In this document: piece by piece, positions 12,475-24,274 of the stretch
How positions within the stretch are numbered: position 1 is the first letter of the stretch
Layout of the letters: every line of letters begins with the position of its first letter
Source: Clitoria ternatea
Lineage: Eukaryota > Streptophyta > Magnoliopsida > Fabales > Fabaceae
Assembly: GCA_037962975.1 (NCBI GenBank)
Contig: CM075676.1
Location: forward strand, 94,620,001 to 94,684,000
Direction of reading: 5' to 3'
Length of the DNA: 64,000 nucleotides
The notes under the pieces: generated by a model
Told to the model about the DNA's origin: nothing
What the model saw: only the letters and a program-made list of their open reading frames with translations
The model's database searches: none
Translations under genes and position numbers: made by a program

Positions 12475-14694
12475 GTGGGTTCTGGTTGGTTTGGGAAATG
12501 CTGGGGTGGTTTTTGACATGCTTTCTTCATTTTTTCCAAAATGAAAGAAAAACAAACATCCCTTTAACGCAACTCTCACCTCGTAATCAAATGTTTATGC
12601 TCTATCTTTCTGCTTATAATGCACTTCTCATCTCCTAATCAATGCCGATTCTATTCTTTTCTTATGTTCCAACGCACTTTTCTTTTCAGCGACTTCCCTT
12701 CTTTTTCTCATTCCTTCATCGCTACAATAAACAAGTACCTGGGTTCTACTAGTACTTGCTATTTTATGTTCATGGAAATATTTACTTATATTTTTTAATT
12801 AATGATGTTACTTGTAGCAACAAGTTAGTCAAGCGTCCAAACTCAGTTAAAAAAAAAACACGTTATATTTCTATATATTTTTTATATTGAGAGAGGTCAA
12901 ATCTTAAAAAAAAAAAAAACTAGATTTAAACATTTATTGGATAGAAACCCCACATACAATTAGAATTAAAAATTTGGACCAACAAATAATTATAAATTTT
13001 TGTTGTCTACTTTAAACCATCCTCGCCTTTTCTTCATTTAATATTCTAATCACATCTCCTCATTTTATTAAAAGGTCCCCCACTAAGCATTATCCTTTCA
13101 AATTGACCGGTCTTTTAATTTCTTTTAATGTTTTTTTTTCTGGAATTGAATTAGAGTAGTTGAATTTTAAAAAAATATAACAACATCTATTCAAGAACTC
13201 AAACTTTTTTGTGAGAAAGTGACACCGTGGAATTAAGTGATGACTTTTAAAAATAAATAATACTTAAGATTCATAAAAAAAATTATTTCATTTCATGTGC
13301 AAAATTAATTTATTTTAATAGTTGTGCGGTCCCTGCTTTTTTTCCCTCTACCCCTGTGAATAATTGTTTAAATTATTGATGTAAAACTCAAATAAGGACA
13401 AAGAAACAAGACACCCTCAAATAAGTGGCATTCATGCATCGTGGTCGAGATTAAGCAACTCCAATATGCGGATTGCGTACGTATTGGTTAATATAGCAAA
13501 TCTAAGAGATGGAAACTATTTTTGGCCTGAAAGAATTATCCGAATAACACATTGTTCTGTTGAAAACTGTTGTATTCCTTTTGATTATATTTTGATATTT
13601 AGCAAAACTAATTAGTGTTATTTAATGGGTTACTACCCGAAATAAATATTTGGTAACCTATTTATTACTTATTCTATTCTTATATATAAGACAATTTAAA
13701 ATAAAACATGTATATTGAGAAAATATATTTATGTATTAATTTTTATAAAAAATAGTGTAATATTTTAAATTTATCATTATTTAAATTCAATTTTTACTTT
13801 CATATTAATTGTAGTATTTTTCAAAAACAAGGATAAACATAAAAAAAATAACATTAGATACTTCTAGTCAAATGAACTTTATCTTATAAATAGAATAATA
13901 AAAATATTTTTTTTCTTTATCTAATAAATAGGAATGAAGGACTACTAATTTTTTAGATGTTTAGAAATGTTTTTAAATGATAAAAAAATGAATAAAAAGA
14001 GCTTTGTTATGTAATTTTAATACTAGTTACTATAATAAATAATCAAACAGTATTAAGTGAGAAACACTTTAAATATTTGTAAAAAAAACTGATGTCATTA
14101 TTAAAAAGATTTTAGTTTTTTTTGTGTCTAGGGAGGGGAAGAGACAGGGCTTAAACCCTATTATTTTAGGTGACTCTAAATATTCTTAAACACTTAAGCT
14201 ACAAAGGGGTCAAAGATTCTAGTTAATCTATAATTTATTTTTTTTTGGTAACCAGTCTATAAATAGTTTTAAGTGGAAAAGAAACATCAATACATTATTA
14301 CAGTGTTTTCTTTTTTTTTGTCAATGTTTCAACAAATTGATAAAAAAAACAGGGTGACAAGCCCAATACTAGGGGGACAGGCAATATACAGGACTGAAGA
14401 TGGCTACCAAAGCAGAGGCCCAACTATGGCAAATCTAACAGATGTTCTGTTGGTCCAAAAAACAAAAAAGATGTTCTGTATTTTCTAAGTTGCCCGGAGA
14501 CTCGTCTAAATCTAGCAAGGATTCAACAGTCTCATGTAATGGAATATGTATGAAAATGTTATATATGGTTATCCAAAAAAAAAATGTTATATATTATTTT
14601 AATAAATATTTATAGATATAATTGATTATGGTTATAATTGATTGTTGTATATATTTCAATGTGCTAGTATATATTTCAATGTGCTAGTCGAAAT
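12475..14694. other. AT-rich intergenic region
   Basis: It holds the distal promoter of the minus-strand gene at its left end. The rest is long A/T runs without coding potential. A 20-bp duplication (ATATATTTCAATGTGCTAGT) occurs in tandem at about 14649-14688. Confidence 0.4.
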
Positions 14695-14703
14695 GTAGTT
14701 TTA

Positions 14704-15120
14704 GACTAAATTACTATTTTAATATCTTTCATTTTAGTAAATTTTAAATTGGACCTTTAACTTTATTTTGAGTTAATTATTCTTTTACCTTTTTAAAATG
14801 TTTCGTTTAAGTCATGTTTGTCCAACTTACATTAATTTCATTAACAAACATGGTGTGGCGAGGTCGTCACATTGACAAGGCTTATGCCAACAACATCTAA
14901 TATACGAAGTTGTAACGTCAAAAACATCTTACACATGAAATAATCACATTAGTATAGTCAATAACATGTCAAACATATGTTAATAGAGTTGGTAAAATAT
15001 GGACTAGGAAGCCTAGCTGAAATATTTTACAAGGATAAATAATCTAATTGACAAAAAAAAAGTCAGGGGTTTAACTAAAAATTTATTGAAATATTGGGGT
15101 AATTGAATAGTGATTTAGCG
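14704..15120. mobile_element. MITE of Mutator type, 417 bp
   Basis: The left end starts GACTAAATTACTATTTTAAT. The right end, read in reverse complement, starts CGCTAAATCACTATTCAATT, a diverged terminal inverted repeat. The flanks are GTAGTTTTA (14695-14703) and TTAGTTTTA (15121-15129), a 9-bp target duplication matching at 8 of 9 positions. A 9-bp duplication is the Mutator signature. No ORF is present. Confidence 0.7.
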
Positions 15121-15129
15121 TTAGTTTTA

Positions 15130-16049
15130 ATATTGTCTAATATGTCTATTTATTTAAAATAATTGAATATTTTTCTATAATAATTTTTTTAAAAAATGAT
15201 ATTGTCTGTATTGGATATTTATTTAAATTATTTAATTTATAGGAATAAATAGTAAAATAAAAGTTGGATAAAGACCAATCAATTAGTTAATTTATACTCC
15301 AAGATTAAAAAAAAATCATATTTAAATTATAATTTTATTTTTGTAAAAGTTACCAAATGTGCAATAATAAGATTGTAGTATGACTTTTTTTGGGAGGTTA
15401 CCAAACATGCAATAAGTACATGAGATCTAAAGGGAAAAATAAGTATGTATTTTTATATGGGCTTGGTACTTGTACTGATATCCACAGGCTCATACTGATG
15501 GTCATACAAGTTTATATGGCATCTCCATGACCCTCCAAAATAATAAAGCTCTATGAAACCAACTATAAGTTATATAACTCGAGAACCCATATTATTGCTT
15601 AGAGGTCGGTGGTCATATTAAGGGATGTTGGAGAACAATTGTTGATGTGTTAGGAATTTTTACACCTGTGTCGGTTTTCCTCACAGTTGATGAAAAAGTA
15701 TAAACACAAACATCATTGTGAATGATCAACTATTAATTTCTATAAATACTATTTATTTATTTACTATACTTGAGATACAATTAATCCAATTAATGGCTTA
15801 AGTCCTGATGTTGCATACCGTTCCGACTTAAGCCTCATAGGTGCCTTTGTATATAACAATTTATTTCGCCCATATAATACAGGATACCTGTGTTGATTGA
15901 ATTGCATACCATGACACCGAGAGATTCCTACGAAAGTCAGAGAAACAATACTAGATCTATACTAAATCATTATAAAATAATAGAAAGTTGAGTCTAGACC
16001 CTCATACCAGACAGTCAATTCTTTTATTTTGAACTTTTTTAGTTAAGTT
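15130..16049. other. Intergenic region of unclear origin
   Basis: No gene or repeat end was recognised. The LINE remnant to the right fades out near 16050, so part of this may be its decayed continuation or the sequence it inserted into. Confidence 0.3.
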
Positions 16050-17182
16050 TAGTCCTTGTGTCAATGGTAAATTCCCTTGTAAAGAAGAAATGCTTAATGG
16101 CAAGGCTAACTGGTTCCTTCATAGTTTCCTAGTTTTTGTGGTAGAATAACCCATTGAGTCCATCTGGGTCAGGAGCTTTTAGAGGGGGGAGAGTTTTGAC
16201 AAAATTTTCAATCTCACCATTTGAAACTAGGGTAGTTAAAGCATAATTCATGGTTTGAAGACTAACTTTGGAATGACCTGTAGGCAGTACTGAGTATTTT
16301 GAATGGCGTCAGCTTTGTAGGTCTCTTGAAAATACCAAGTGGTCATCTTTAAAACTTCTTATCGACCTTCAATCCATCTATTCATATCATCCTGTAACTT
16401 GGTTATACGAATCCTGGCTCTTCTTTGGAGGGTGGAGGCGTGAAAAAATCTAGTGTTAGAATCCCCCTGTTGGAGCCACTAAATCCAAGATCTTTGATGC
16501 CATGTAGATCTCTTCCCTTTCCCTAATATGATCAATCTGTTGCTGGATTAAAACTACTTGTTAGCGGCCACTGCTGAAGGGAATTACTATACCAAAGGCG
16601 ATGTTTGATCAATTGGTCCTAAGGGTTATCCTTGGTATCAGTTTTTTGCCAACCCTCTGGAACAATGTTTATACAACCAGGATGTTCGGCCTAAAAGGCC
16701 TTAAATTTGAAATAGGGGTTGCTAGATCTTTTTGGCTTTAGGTCAAGGAATAATGGAGAATGGTCGGAATAAACTAGAGAGCGTCGTACACAGGGTATAA
16801 GGAAAAAATCCAAAGCTTCACAATTAGAGAAAACCTCATCGATTCTTTCTTTAGTAACCCTCTCATTCCTTGGATTGTTAATCCAAGTGAATATATAACC
16901 TTTAATAAGAGTGTTAATAAGGTCGAGACAACTTATCATATCCCTAAATAATGTGATTCTGTTGGGATGGGGAGGGATATGGTTGAACTTGTCGTATGCA
17001 ATCATCATTGAATCATATACTAGCCATGGCTAGGAGGAACAGTCAGATGGTTAAGATTGTGCTAAAATAGTTTTCTGTCATTAAAAAAAGGATGAGCATA
17101 TCCAAAAGTGTAATATATATGGATTTTTGTAGCCTCAAAAGTTACTGAGGAATGAATTATATTTTGATTGGACATCATGATA
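16050..17182 (-). pseudogene. LINE ORF2 remnant, 3' portion (endonuclease end to start of reverse transcriptase)
   Basis: On the minus strand, 17008-16691 encodes the C-terminal half of an L1-type endonuclease: the block NNPRNERVTKERIDEVFSN followed by SDHSPLFLDL, the conserved SDH-P motif. Downstream, shifting among frames, come WLQQGDSNTRFFHAS (about 16470), the W--GD-NT-FFH signature that links endonuclease and reverse transcriptase in plant LINEs, and DGLNGLFYHKN (about 16150), the start of the reverse transcriptase. Stops and frameshifts make it non-functional. The element continues at 25649 on the far side of the inserted Helitron. The reverse transcriptase core and 3' end are missing, which is unusual because LINEs are normally truncated at the 5' end. 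Confidence 0.82.
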
Positions 17183-17399
17183 TCTATTCTATTTACTATA
17201 TATTAAAGGAAGGTCCTTCTCTTCCACGTGTCACCTTATCCTTTATTTTTGTCTATTATATTGTGTTCCAGACTTTTCTTCCCTCTTTCATCCACTGCTT
17301 TTTGCTGACAACATGTCACCTCACAGCCTATTAAAATAATTAAAAAATTACAAGGGTTGGAATATTTATTAATTAACTCCCTCTCTCTTTTTCCCCCAC

Positions 17400-18350
17400 T
17401 CCGTCTCTGACTACACCACTCGACCCTTCATTCACTCGGTCACTCTTTTATTAATTAACTTCGTTCACTCATCTCTGTATACGCTTAAAAACCGAGAAAA
17501 AGAATGAGTGAATGAAACAACGAGTGCAACAGATACCACACACCAGCCAATCGCTTGGTCTTCTACTCGGCAAAATCAATTAAAGTCGAGTGACTCTGTG
17601 AATGGGTCTTTCCAAGTGAGATCCTACGAATGAAGGAATTCCGGGCGGGTAATCTATTCTCTATAACTCTGACTGATGTATTTCTGATCCGAGTGACTCT
17701 GTGAATGGGTCTTTCCGAGTGAAGATCTGGGTGAGGGAACCGAGTGACATAAGTCTGACTGATGTATCTCTTAAGTGTTTAAATGATGTTGCGAGAGCCG
17801 TGTCCGAGTGGAGATCACCGTGTAGCCTTTTCCCAAGTGGAAATCCCGAGTGAAGCTCTCCCGAGAGAGGAGTGATTGTGATGGTTCTGACTGAGTGATC
17901 TTAGGGAGTCCTCTCCCGAATAAATGAGGCTATGTATATATATACCGAGTGACAAAATGTTCGATAAACCCGAGTGAATCACCTCAGAGATAAGAGCTGT
18001 TGTCATGGCTTAGATTGGGATGTATTCTAAGTTTATAAGATATTTGTATAATCCGAGTGAATGAGGTTTTATACCTCGAGTGAGTCCGAGTGGGACTTAA
18101 TGATGTTCTCTGAATGCATAAGATGACATATGCCGAGTAAATCTGGCTGGAATACTCCGAGTGAAGTATGATTGTGGAGACCCCTTCTGAGTGAAGATCC
18201 TACGAGTGAAGCAAACCGAGAGGGTGATTTTCCAAGTGAGTGAAGATCTAGGTGAGGGAATTCACTCGGAAGAGCTCCATCGGCTAAGCTCCACTCAGCC
18301 AATCGCTCGGGCGAAATTCCTCCAGTACCTATTTCCACACTCGGGCGAAA
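17400..18350. repeat. GAGTGA-rich leader of the Helitron array
   Basis: Short motifs of the form CCGAGTGA dominate the plus strand up to about 18250; beyond that point the reverse complement TCACTCGG takes over. A ~40-bp stretch beginning GAGTGACTCTGTGAATGGGT occurs at about 17587 and again at about 17694. A diverged copy of the unit-boundary sequence (GACCCTTCATTCACTCGGTC) sits near 17425. Confidence 0.7.
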
Positions 18351-21300
18351 AACCGACCCTTCATTCACTCGGTCACTCTTTTAATTACTAAACTAATATT
18401 TTAGCTACTAAAGTAATCTTATTAATTGCACTGGGAAAAGTTATTCGAGAACGAATTCCTCTCATTCGGTCCGTCACTCGGCAATTTACATTAAAAGTAC
18501 TTCTCTAACTGATATGTTTGAGTGATAAACTCCCGAGTGGAGTATATCTGGGTGGATGATTTGCCAAGTGAAGTGTCTCTGTGACACTTCCGAGTGAGAC
18601 ATTCAGAGTGTCTTTCCAGGAGGAGTGCTTCACTCAGAACATATATATAACCTTCACCCAGAACAAATATAACATCTTTCACTTGGAATCTGACTGCGAG
18701 AACCATGGTAATCCCTCATCCCTCGGAAGGGATACACTCAGAATTCACCACTCAGACGCATTAAAGCCTTTCCCCACTCGGGGTTCATTTATATTTGCAT
18801 CACTTAACAATTAAACCAACCTTCACTCGGAAGTAGCCCAGTAGAGTATATCTCACTCGGAAGAGGAGTCTTACCCATAGACTCACTCGGAATTTGACTA
18901 AGTCCGCTCGGGTTTTATGCTCAAATTCACTTAGGAATAACTAATCTTCCCTCACCCGAAATAGTTCCCCAGTTAGATGCCACTCGGCGTATGATCACCT
19001 TATCCACTCGGAGAACACATAGACCTTCCTTCACTCAGAAGGGGTCTCCACAAACAAACTCCACTCGGAATATTCCAGTCAGATCCACTCAGCATATGAT
19101 AGCTTACTCACCCAGGAGTTATACATTCACCACTTCGTGTACCGACTCCCAGAGTCAAACCTCACTCGGTAACTCATTCAGAAACCGACCCTTCATTCAC
19201 TCGGTCACTATTTTAATTATTAAACTAATATTTTAGCTACTAAAGTAATCTTATTAATTGCACTCGGAAAAGTTATTCGAGAACGAATTCCTCTCATTCG
19301 GTCCGTCACTCGGCAATTTACATTAAAAGTACTTCTCTAACTGATAAGTTTGAGTGATAAACTCCCGAGTGGAGTATATCTGGGTGGATGATTTGCCAAG
19401 TGAAGTGTCTCTGTGACACTTCCGAGTGAGACATTCAGAGTGTCTTTCCAGGAGGAGTGCTTCACTCAGAACATATATATAACCTTCACCCATAACAAAT
19501 ATAACATCTTTCACTTGGAATCTGACTGCGAGAACCATGGTAATCCCTCTTCCCTCGGATGGGATACACTCCGAATTCACCACTCAGAAGCATTAAAGCC
19601 TTTCCCCACTCGGGGTTCATTTATATTTGCATCACTTAACAATTAAACCAACCTTCACTCGGAAGTAGCCCAGTAGAGTATATCTCACTCGGAAGAGGAG
19701 TCTTACCCATAGACTCACTCAGAATTTGACTAAGTCCACTCGGGTTTTATGCTCAAATTCACTCGGGAATAACCAATCTTCCCTCACCCGGAATAGTTCC
19801 CCAGTTAGATGCCACTCAGCGTATGATCACCTTATCCACTCGGAGAACACATAGACCTTCCTTCACTCAGAAGGGGTCTCCACAAACATACTCCACTCGG
19901 AATATTCCAGTCAGATCCACTCGGCATATGATAGCTTACTCACCCAGGAGTTACACATTCACCACTCTGTGTACCGACTCCCAGAGTCAAACCTCACTCA
20001 GTAACTCATTCAGAAACCGACCCTTCATTCACTCGGTCACTCTTTTAATTACTAAACTAATATTTTAGCTACTAAAGTAATCTTATTAATTGCACTCGAA
20101 AAAGTTATTCGAGAACGGATTCCTCTCATTCGGTCAGTCACTCGGCAATTTACATTAAAAGTACTTCTCTAACTGATATGTTTGAGTGATAAACTCCCGA
20201 GTGGAGTATATCTGGGTGGATGATTTGCCAAGTGAAGTGTCTCTGTGACACTTCCGAGTGAGACATTCAGAGTGTCTTTCCAGGAGGAGTGCTTCACTCA
20301 GAACATATATATAACCTTCACCCAGAACAAATATAACATCTTTCACTTGGAATCTGACTGCGAGAACCATGGTAATCCATCCTCCCTCGGATAGGATACA
20401 CTCCGAATTCACCACTCAGAAGCATTAAAGCCTTTCCCCACTCGGGGTTCATTTATATTTGTATCACTTAACAATTAAACCAACCTTCACTCAGAAGTAG
20501 CCCAGTAGAGTATATCTCACTCGGAAGAGGAGTCTTACCCATAGACTCACTCGGAATTTGACTAAGTCCACTCGGGTTTTATGCTCAAATTCACTCGGGA
20601 ATAACCAATCTTCCCTCACCCGGAATAGTTCCCAAGTTAGATGCCACTCGGCGTATGATCACCTTATCCACTCGGAGAACACATAGACCCTCCTTCACTC
20701 AGAAGGGGTCTCCATAAACATACTCCACTCGGAATATTCCAGTCAGATCCACTCGGCATATGATAGCTTACTTACCCAGGAGTTACACATTCACTACTCC
20801 GTGTACCGACTCCCAGAGTCAAACCTCACTCGGTAACTCATTCAGAAACCGACCCTTCATTCACTCGGTCACTCTTTTAATTACTAAACTAATATTTTAG
20901 CTACTAAAGTAATCTTATTAATTGCACTCGGAAGAGTTATTCGAGAACAGATTCCTCTCATTCAGGTCCGTCACTCGGCAATTTACATTAAAAGTACTTC
21001 TCTAACTGATATATTTGAGTGATAAACTCCCGAGTGGAGTATATCTGGGTGGATGATTTGCCAAGTGAAGTGTCTCTGTGACACTTTCGAGTGAGACATT
21101 CAGAGTGTCTTTCCAGGAGGAGTGCTTCACTCAGAACATATATATAACCTTCACCCAGAACAAATATAACATCTTTCACTTGGAATCTGACTGCGAGAAC
21201 CATGGTAATCCCTCCTCTCTCGGATGGGATACACTCCGAATTCACCACTCAGAAGCATTAAAGCCTTTCCCCACTCGGGGTTCATTTATATTTGCATCAC

Positions 21301-23344
21301 TTAACAATTAAACCAACCTTCACTCGGAAGTATCCCAGTAGAGTATATCTTACTCGAAAGAGGAGTCTTACCCATAGACTCACTCGGAATTTGACTAAGT
21401 CCACTCGGGTTTTATGCTCAAATTCACTCGGGAATAACCAATCTTCCCTCACCCTGAATAGTTCCCCAGTTAGATGTCACTCGGCGTATGATCACCTTAT
21501 CCACTTGGAGAACACATTGACCTTCCTTCACTCAGAAGGGGTCTCCACAAACATACTTCACTCAGAATATTCCAGTCAGATCCACTCGGCATATGATAGC
21601 TTACTCACCCAGGAGTTACACATTCACTACTCCGTGTACCGACTCCCAGAGTCAAACCTCACTCGGTAACTCATTCAGAAACCGACCCTTCATTCACTCG
21701 GTCACTCTTTTAATTACTAAACTAATATTTTAGCTACTAAAGTAATCTTATTAATTGCACTCGGAAGAGTTATTCGAGAACAGATTCCTCTCATTCAGGT
21801 CCGTCACTCGGCAATTTACATTAAAAGTACTTCTCTAACTGATATATTTGAGTGATAAACTCCCGAGTGGAGTATATCTGGGTGGATGATTTGCCAAGTG
21901 AAGTGTCTCTGTGACACTTTCGAGTGAGACATTCAGAGTGTCTTTCCAGGAGGAGTGCTTCACTCAGAACATATATATAACCTTCACCCATAACAAATAT
22001 AACATCTTTCACTTGGAATCTGACTGCGAGAACCATGGTAATCCCTCCTCTCTCGGATGGGATACACTCCGAATTCACCACTCAGAAGCATTAAAGCCTT
22101 TCCCCACTCGGGGTTCATTTATATTTGCATCACTTAACAATTAAACCAACCTTCACTCGGAAGTATCCCAGTAGAGTATATCTTACTCGAAAGAGGAGTC
22201 TTACCCATAGACTCACTCGGAATTTGACTAAGTCCACTCGGGTTTTATGCTCAAATTCACTCGGGAATAACCAATCTTCCCTCACCCTGAATAGTTCCCC
22301 AGTTAGATGTCACTCGGCGTATGATCACCTTATCCACTTGGAGAACACATTGACCTTCCTTCACTCAGAAGGGGTCTCCACAAACATACTTCACTCAGAA
22401 TATTCCAGTCAGATCCACTCGGCATATGATAGCTTACTCACCCAGGAGTTACACATTCACCACTCCGTGTACTGACTCCCAGAGTCAAACCTCACTCGGT
22501 AACTCATTCAGAAATCGACCCTTCATTCACTCGGTCACTCTTTTAATTACTAAACTAATATTTTAGCTACTAAAGTAATCTTATTAATTGCACTCGAAAA
22601 AGTTATTCGAGAACGGATTCCTCTCATTCCGTCCGTCACTCGGTAATTTACATTAAAAGTACTTCTCTAACTGATATGTTTGAGTGATAAACTCCCGAGT
22701 GGAGTATATCTGGGTGGATGATTTGCCAAGTGAAGTGTCTCTGTGACACTTCCGAGTGAGACATTCAGAGTGTCTTTCCAGGAGGAGTGCTTCACTCAGA
22801 ACATATATATAACCTTCACCCAGAACAAATATAACATCTTTCACTTGGAATCTGACTGCGAGAACCATGGTAATCCCTCCTCCCTCGGATGGGATACACT
22901 CTGAATTCACCACTCAGAAGCATTAAAGCCTTTCCCCACTCAGGGTTCATTTATATTTGCATCACTTAACAATTAAACCAACTTTCACTCGGAAGTAGCC
23001 CAGTAGAGTATATCTCACTCGGAAGAGGAGTCTTACCCATAGACTCACTCGGAATTTGACTAAGTCCACTCGGGTTTTATGCTCAAATTCACTCGGGAAT
23101 AACCAATCTTCCCTTACCCAGAATAGTTCCCCAGTTAGATGCCACTCGGCGTATGATCACCTTATCCACTTGGAGAACACATAGACCTTCCTTCACTCAG
23201 AAGGGGTCTCCACAATCATACTCCACTCGAAATATTCCAGTCAGATCCACTCGACATATGATAGCTTACTCACCCAGGAGTTACACATTCACTACTCCGT
23301 GTACCGACTCCCAGAGTCAAACCTCACTCGGTAACTTATTTAGA
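18351..23344. repeat. Tandem array, six units of ~832 bp
   Basis: Units begin at AACCGACCCTTCATTCACTC-type sequences at 18351, 19183, 20015, 20847, 21680 and 22513, with the next boundary at 23345. The spacings are 832, 832, 832, 833, 833 and 832. Each unit is itself a weave of short CACTCGG/CACTCAG motifs. Units 4 and 5 are almost identical and share private variants (for example TCATTCAGG, TTTCGAG and CACTTGGAGAACACATTG), so they arose by a recent duplication. Recurrent 77- and 86-codon ORFs on opposite strands are by-products of the repetition. Confidence 0.95.
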
Positions 23345-23930
23345 AACCGACCCTTCCTTCGAGCGGTATTTCACTCGGTAACTAACCCCAAGTCCATATA
23401 CTTGCATCACATTCACCACTCCGTATACCTAGATTGTTTAAGAATTCACCCGATTAAATCTTACAAGGGATATTATGACTATCCACTCGGAATATATATC
23501 ACCCTATTTACTCGGAAGAGGCCTTCTAGCTCTGAAGGCTCACTCAGAATATATATCACCCTATTCACTCGGAATGCATTGTTGCCAACTGTTTGTGGAA
23601 ATTCAACAGTTGCATTAATTATTCTAATGATTGTGATGTCTTTTTCGAAGGGTCTAATAAATGTGTATTGGGAAGGGAATATCTTTTGGCTTTTCAACAA
23701 AAGGAGCGTTCTTTGGTCTGAAGGGGTCTAGGGATCAAATGATTGTGGCTACTAAATTTTCTTTCGTTGGATCGTTTTGTCTCTTGGTATTCCTCTTTTT
23801 TCTAGCCCTTCATTTTCATTGAGTTGTTTTTAGTTTCCCCATATTGCCACGTGGTGGTCATCCGTTTATCTGTCACAGGGATGACTTTCTTTTACCGTTA
23901 GATCTAGAAGGTCGTTCTCTATTCGTAGGG
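23345..23930. repeat. Array tail and upstream region of the Helitron cargo gene
   Basis: CACTCGG motifs continue irregularly to about 23570 and include a repeated GAATATATATCACCCTATT segment. The sequence then changes to ordinary composition leading into a promoter. A CCACGTGG palindrome (G-box core CACGTG) occurs at about 23849. Confidence 0.55.
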
Positions 23931-23937
23931 TATAAAT
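23931..23937 (+). promoter_or_regulatory. TATA box of the Helitron cargo gene
   Basis: TATAAAT, within GGGTATAAATATGGGG, lies about 345 bp before the ATG at 24275. A likely 5' UTR intron in between (donor CAG/GTGAGT at 24080, acceptor TTTTACAG ending 24269) explains the distance. Confidence 0.6.
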
Positions 23938-24274
23938 ATGGGGTTCATTCTTCCTTTCAGAGTTCTTTTATATTCACTGTATTTCTTAAGCTTCCTGAGT
24001 TATCTTCAAGCTTCGTGTTCTCAATCTTTTTTGGTCTTCAAATTTCCATTTCTTCGTTTCTTGTCATTACCTCATTCAGGTGAGTCTTCTTTGTTTTTTC
24101 CTTCTTTTCTCATTTTGCATCAATGGCCTCTTCTTCTGGAATTTTATATTCTTGAGTGCCCCAAGAGGTTCTTGCTATTTCTTCTTCTTTCCAACATGAA
24201 ACTTCCATAGCTAGGCTATGGAAAAATGGTTTTTTATTTGGTGTTAAAACTTTTCTCTTTGTTTTACAGGCGAC

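Noticed and set aside
17188..17210. Alternative Helitron start at the second TCTATT
   Set aside because: It is preceded by T, not A, and using it would not restore the LINE frame; 17183 satisfies both.
18491..22913. Repeated 77-, 81- and 86-codon ORFs on both strands of the tandem array
   Set aside because: They recur every 832 bp because the DNA is a tandem repeat, overlap each other on opposite strands and show no domain. The motif-rich DNA explains the amino-acid repetition.
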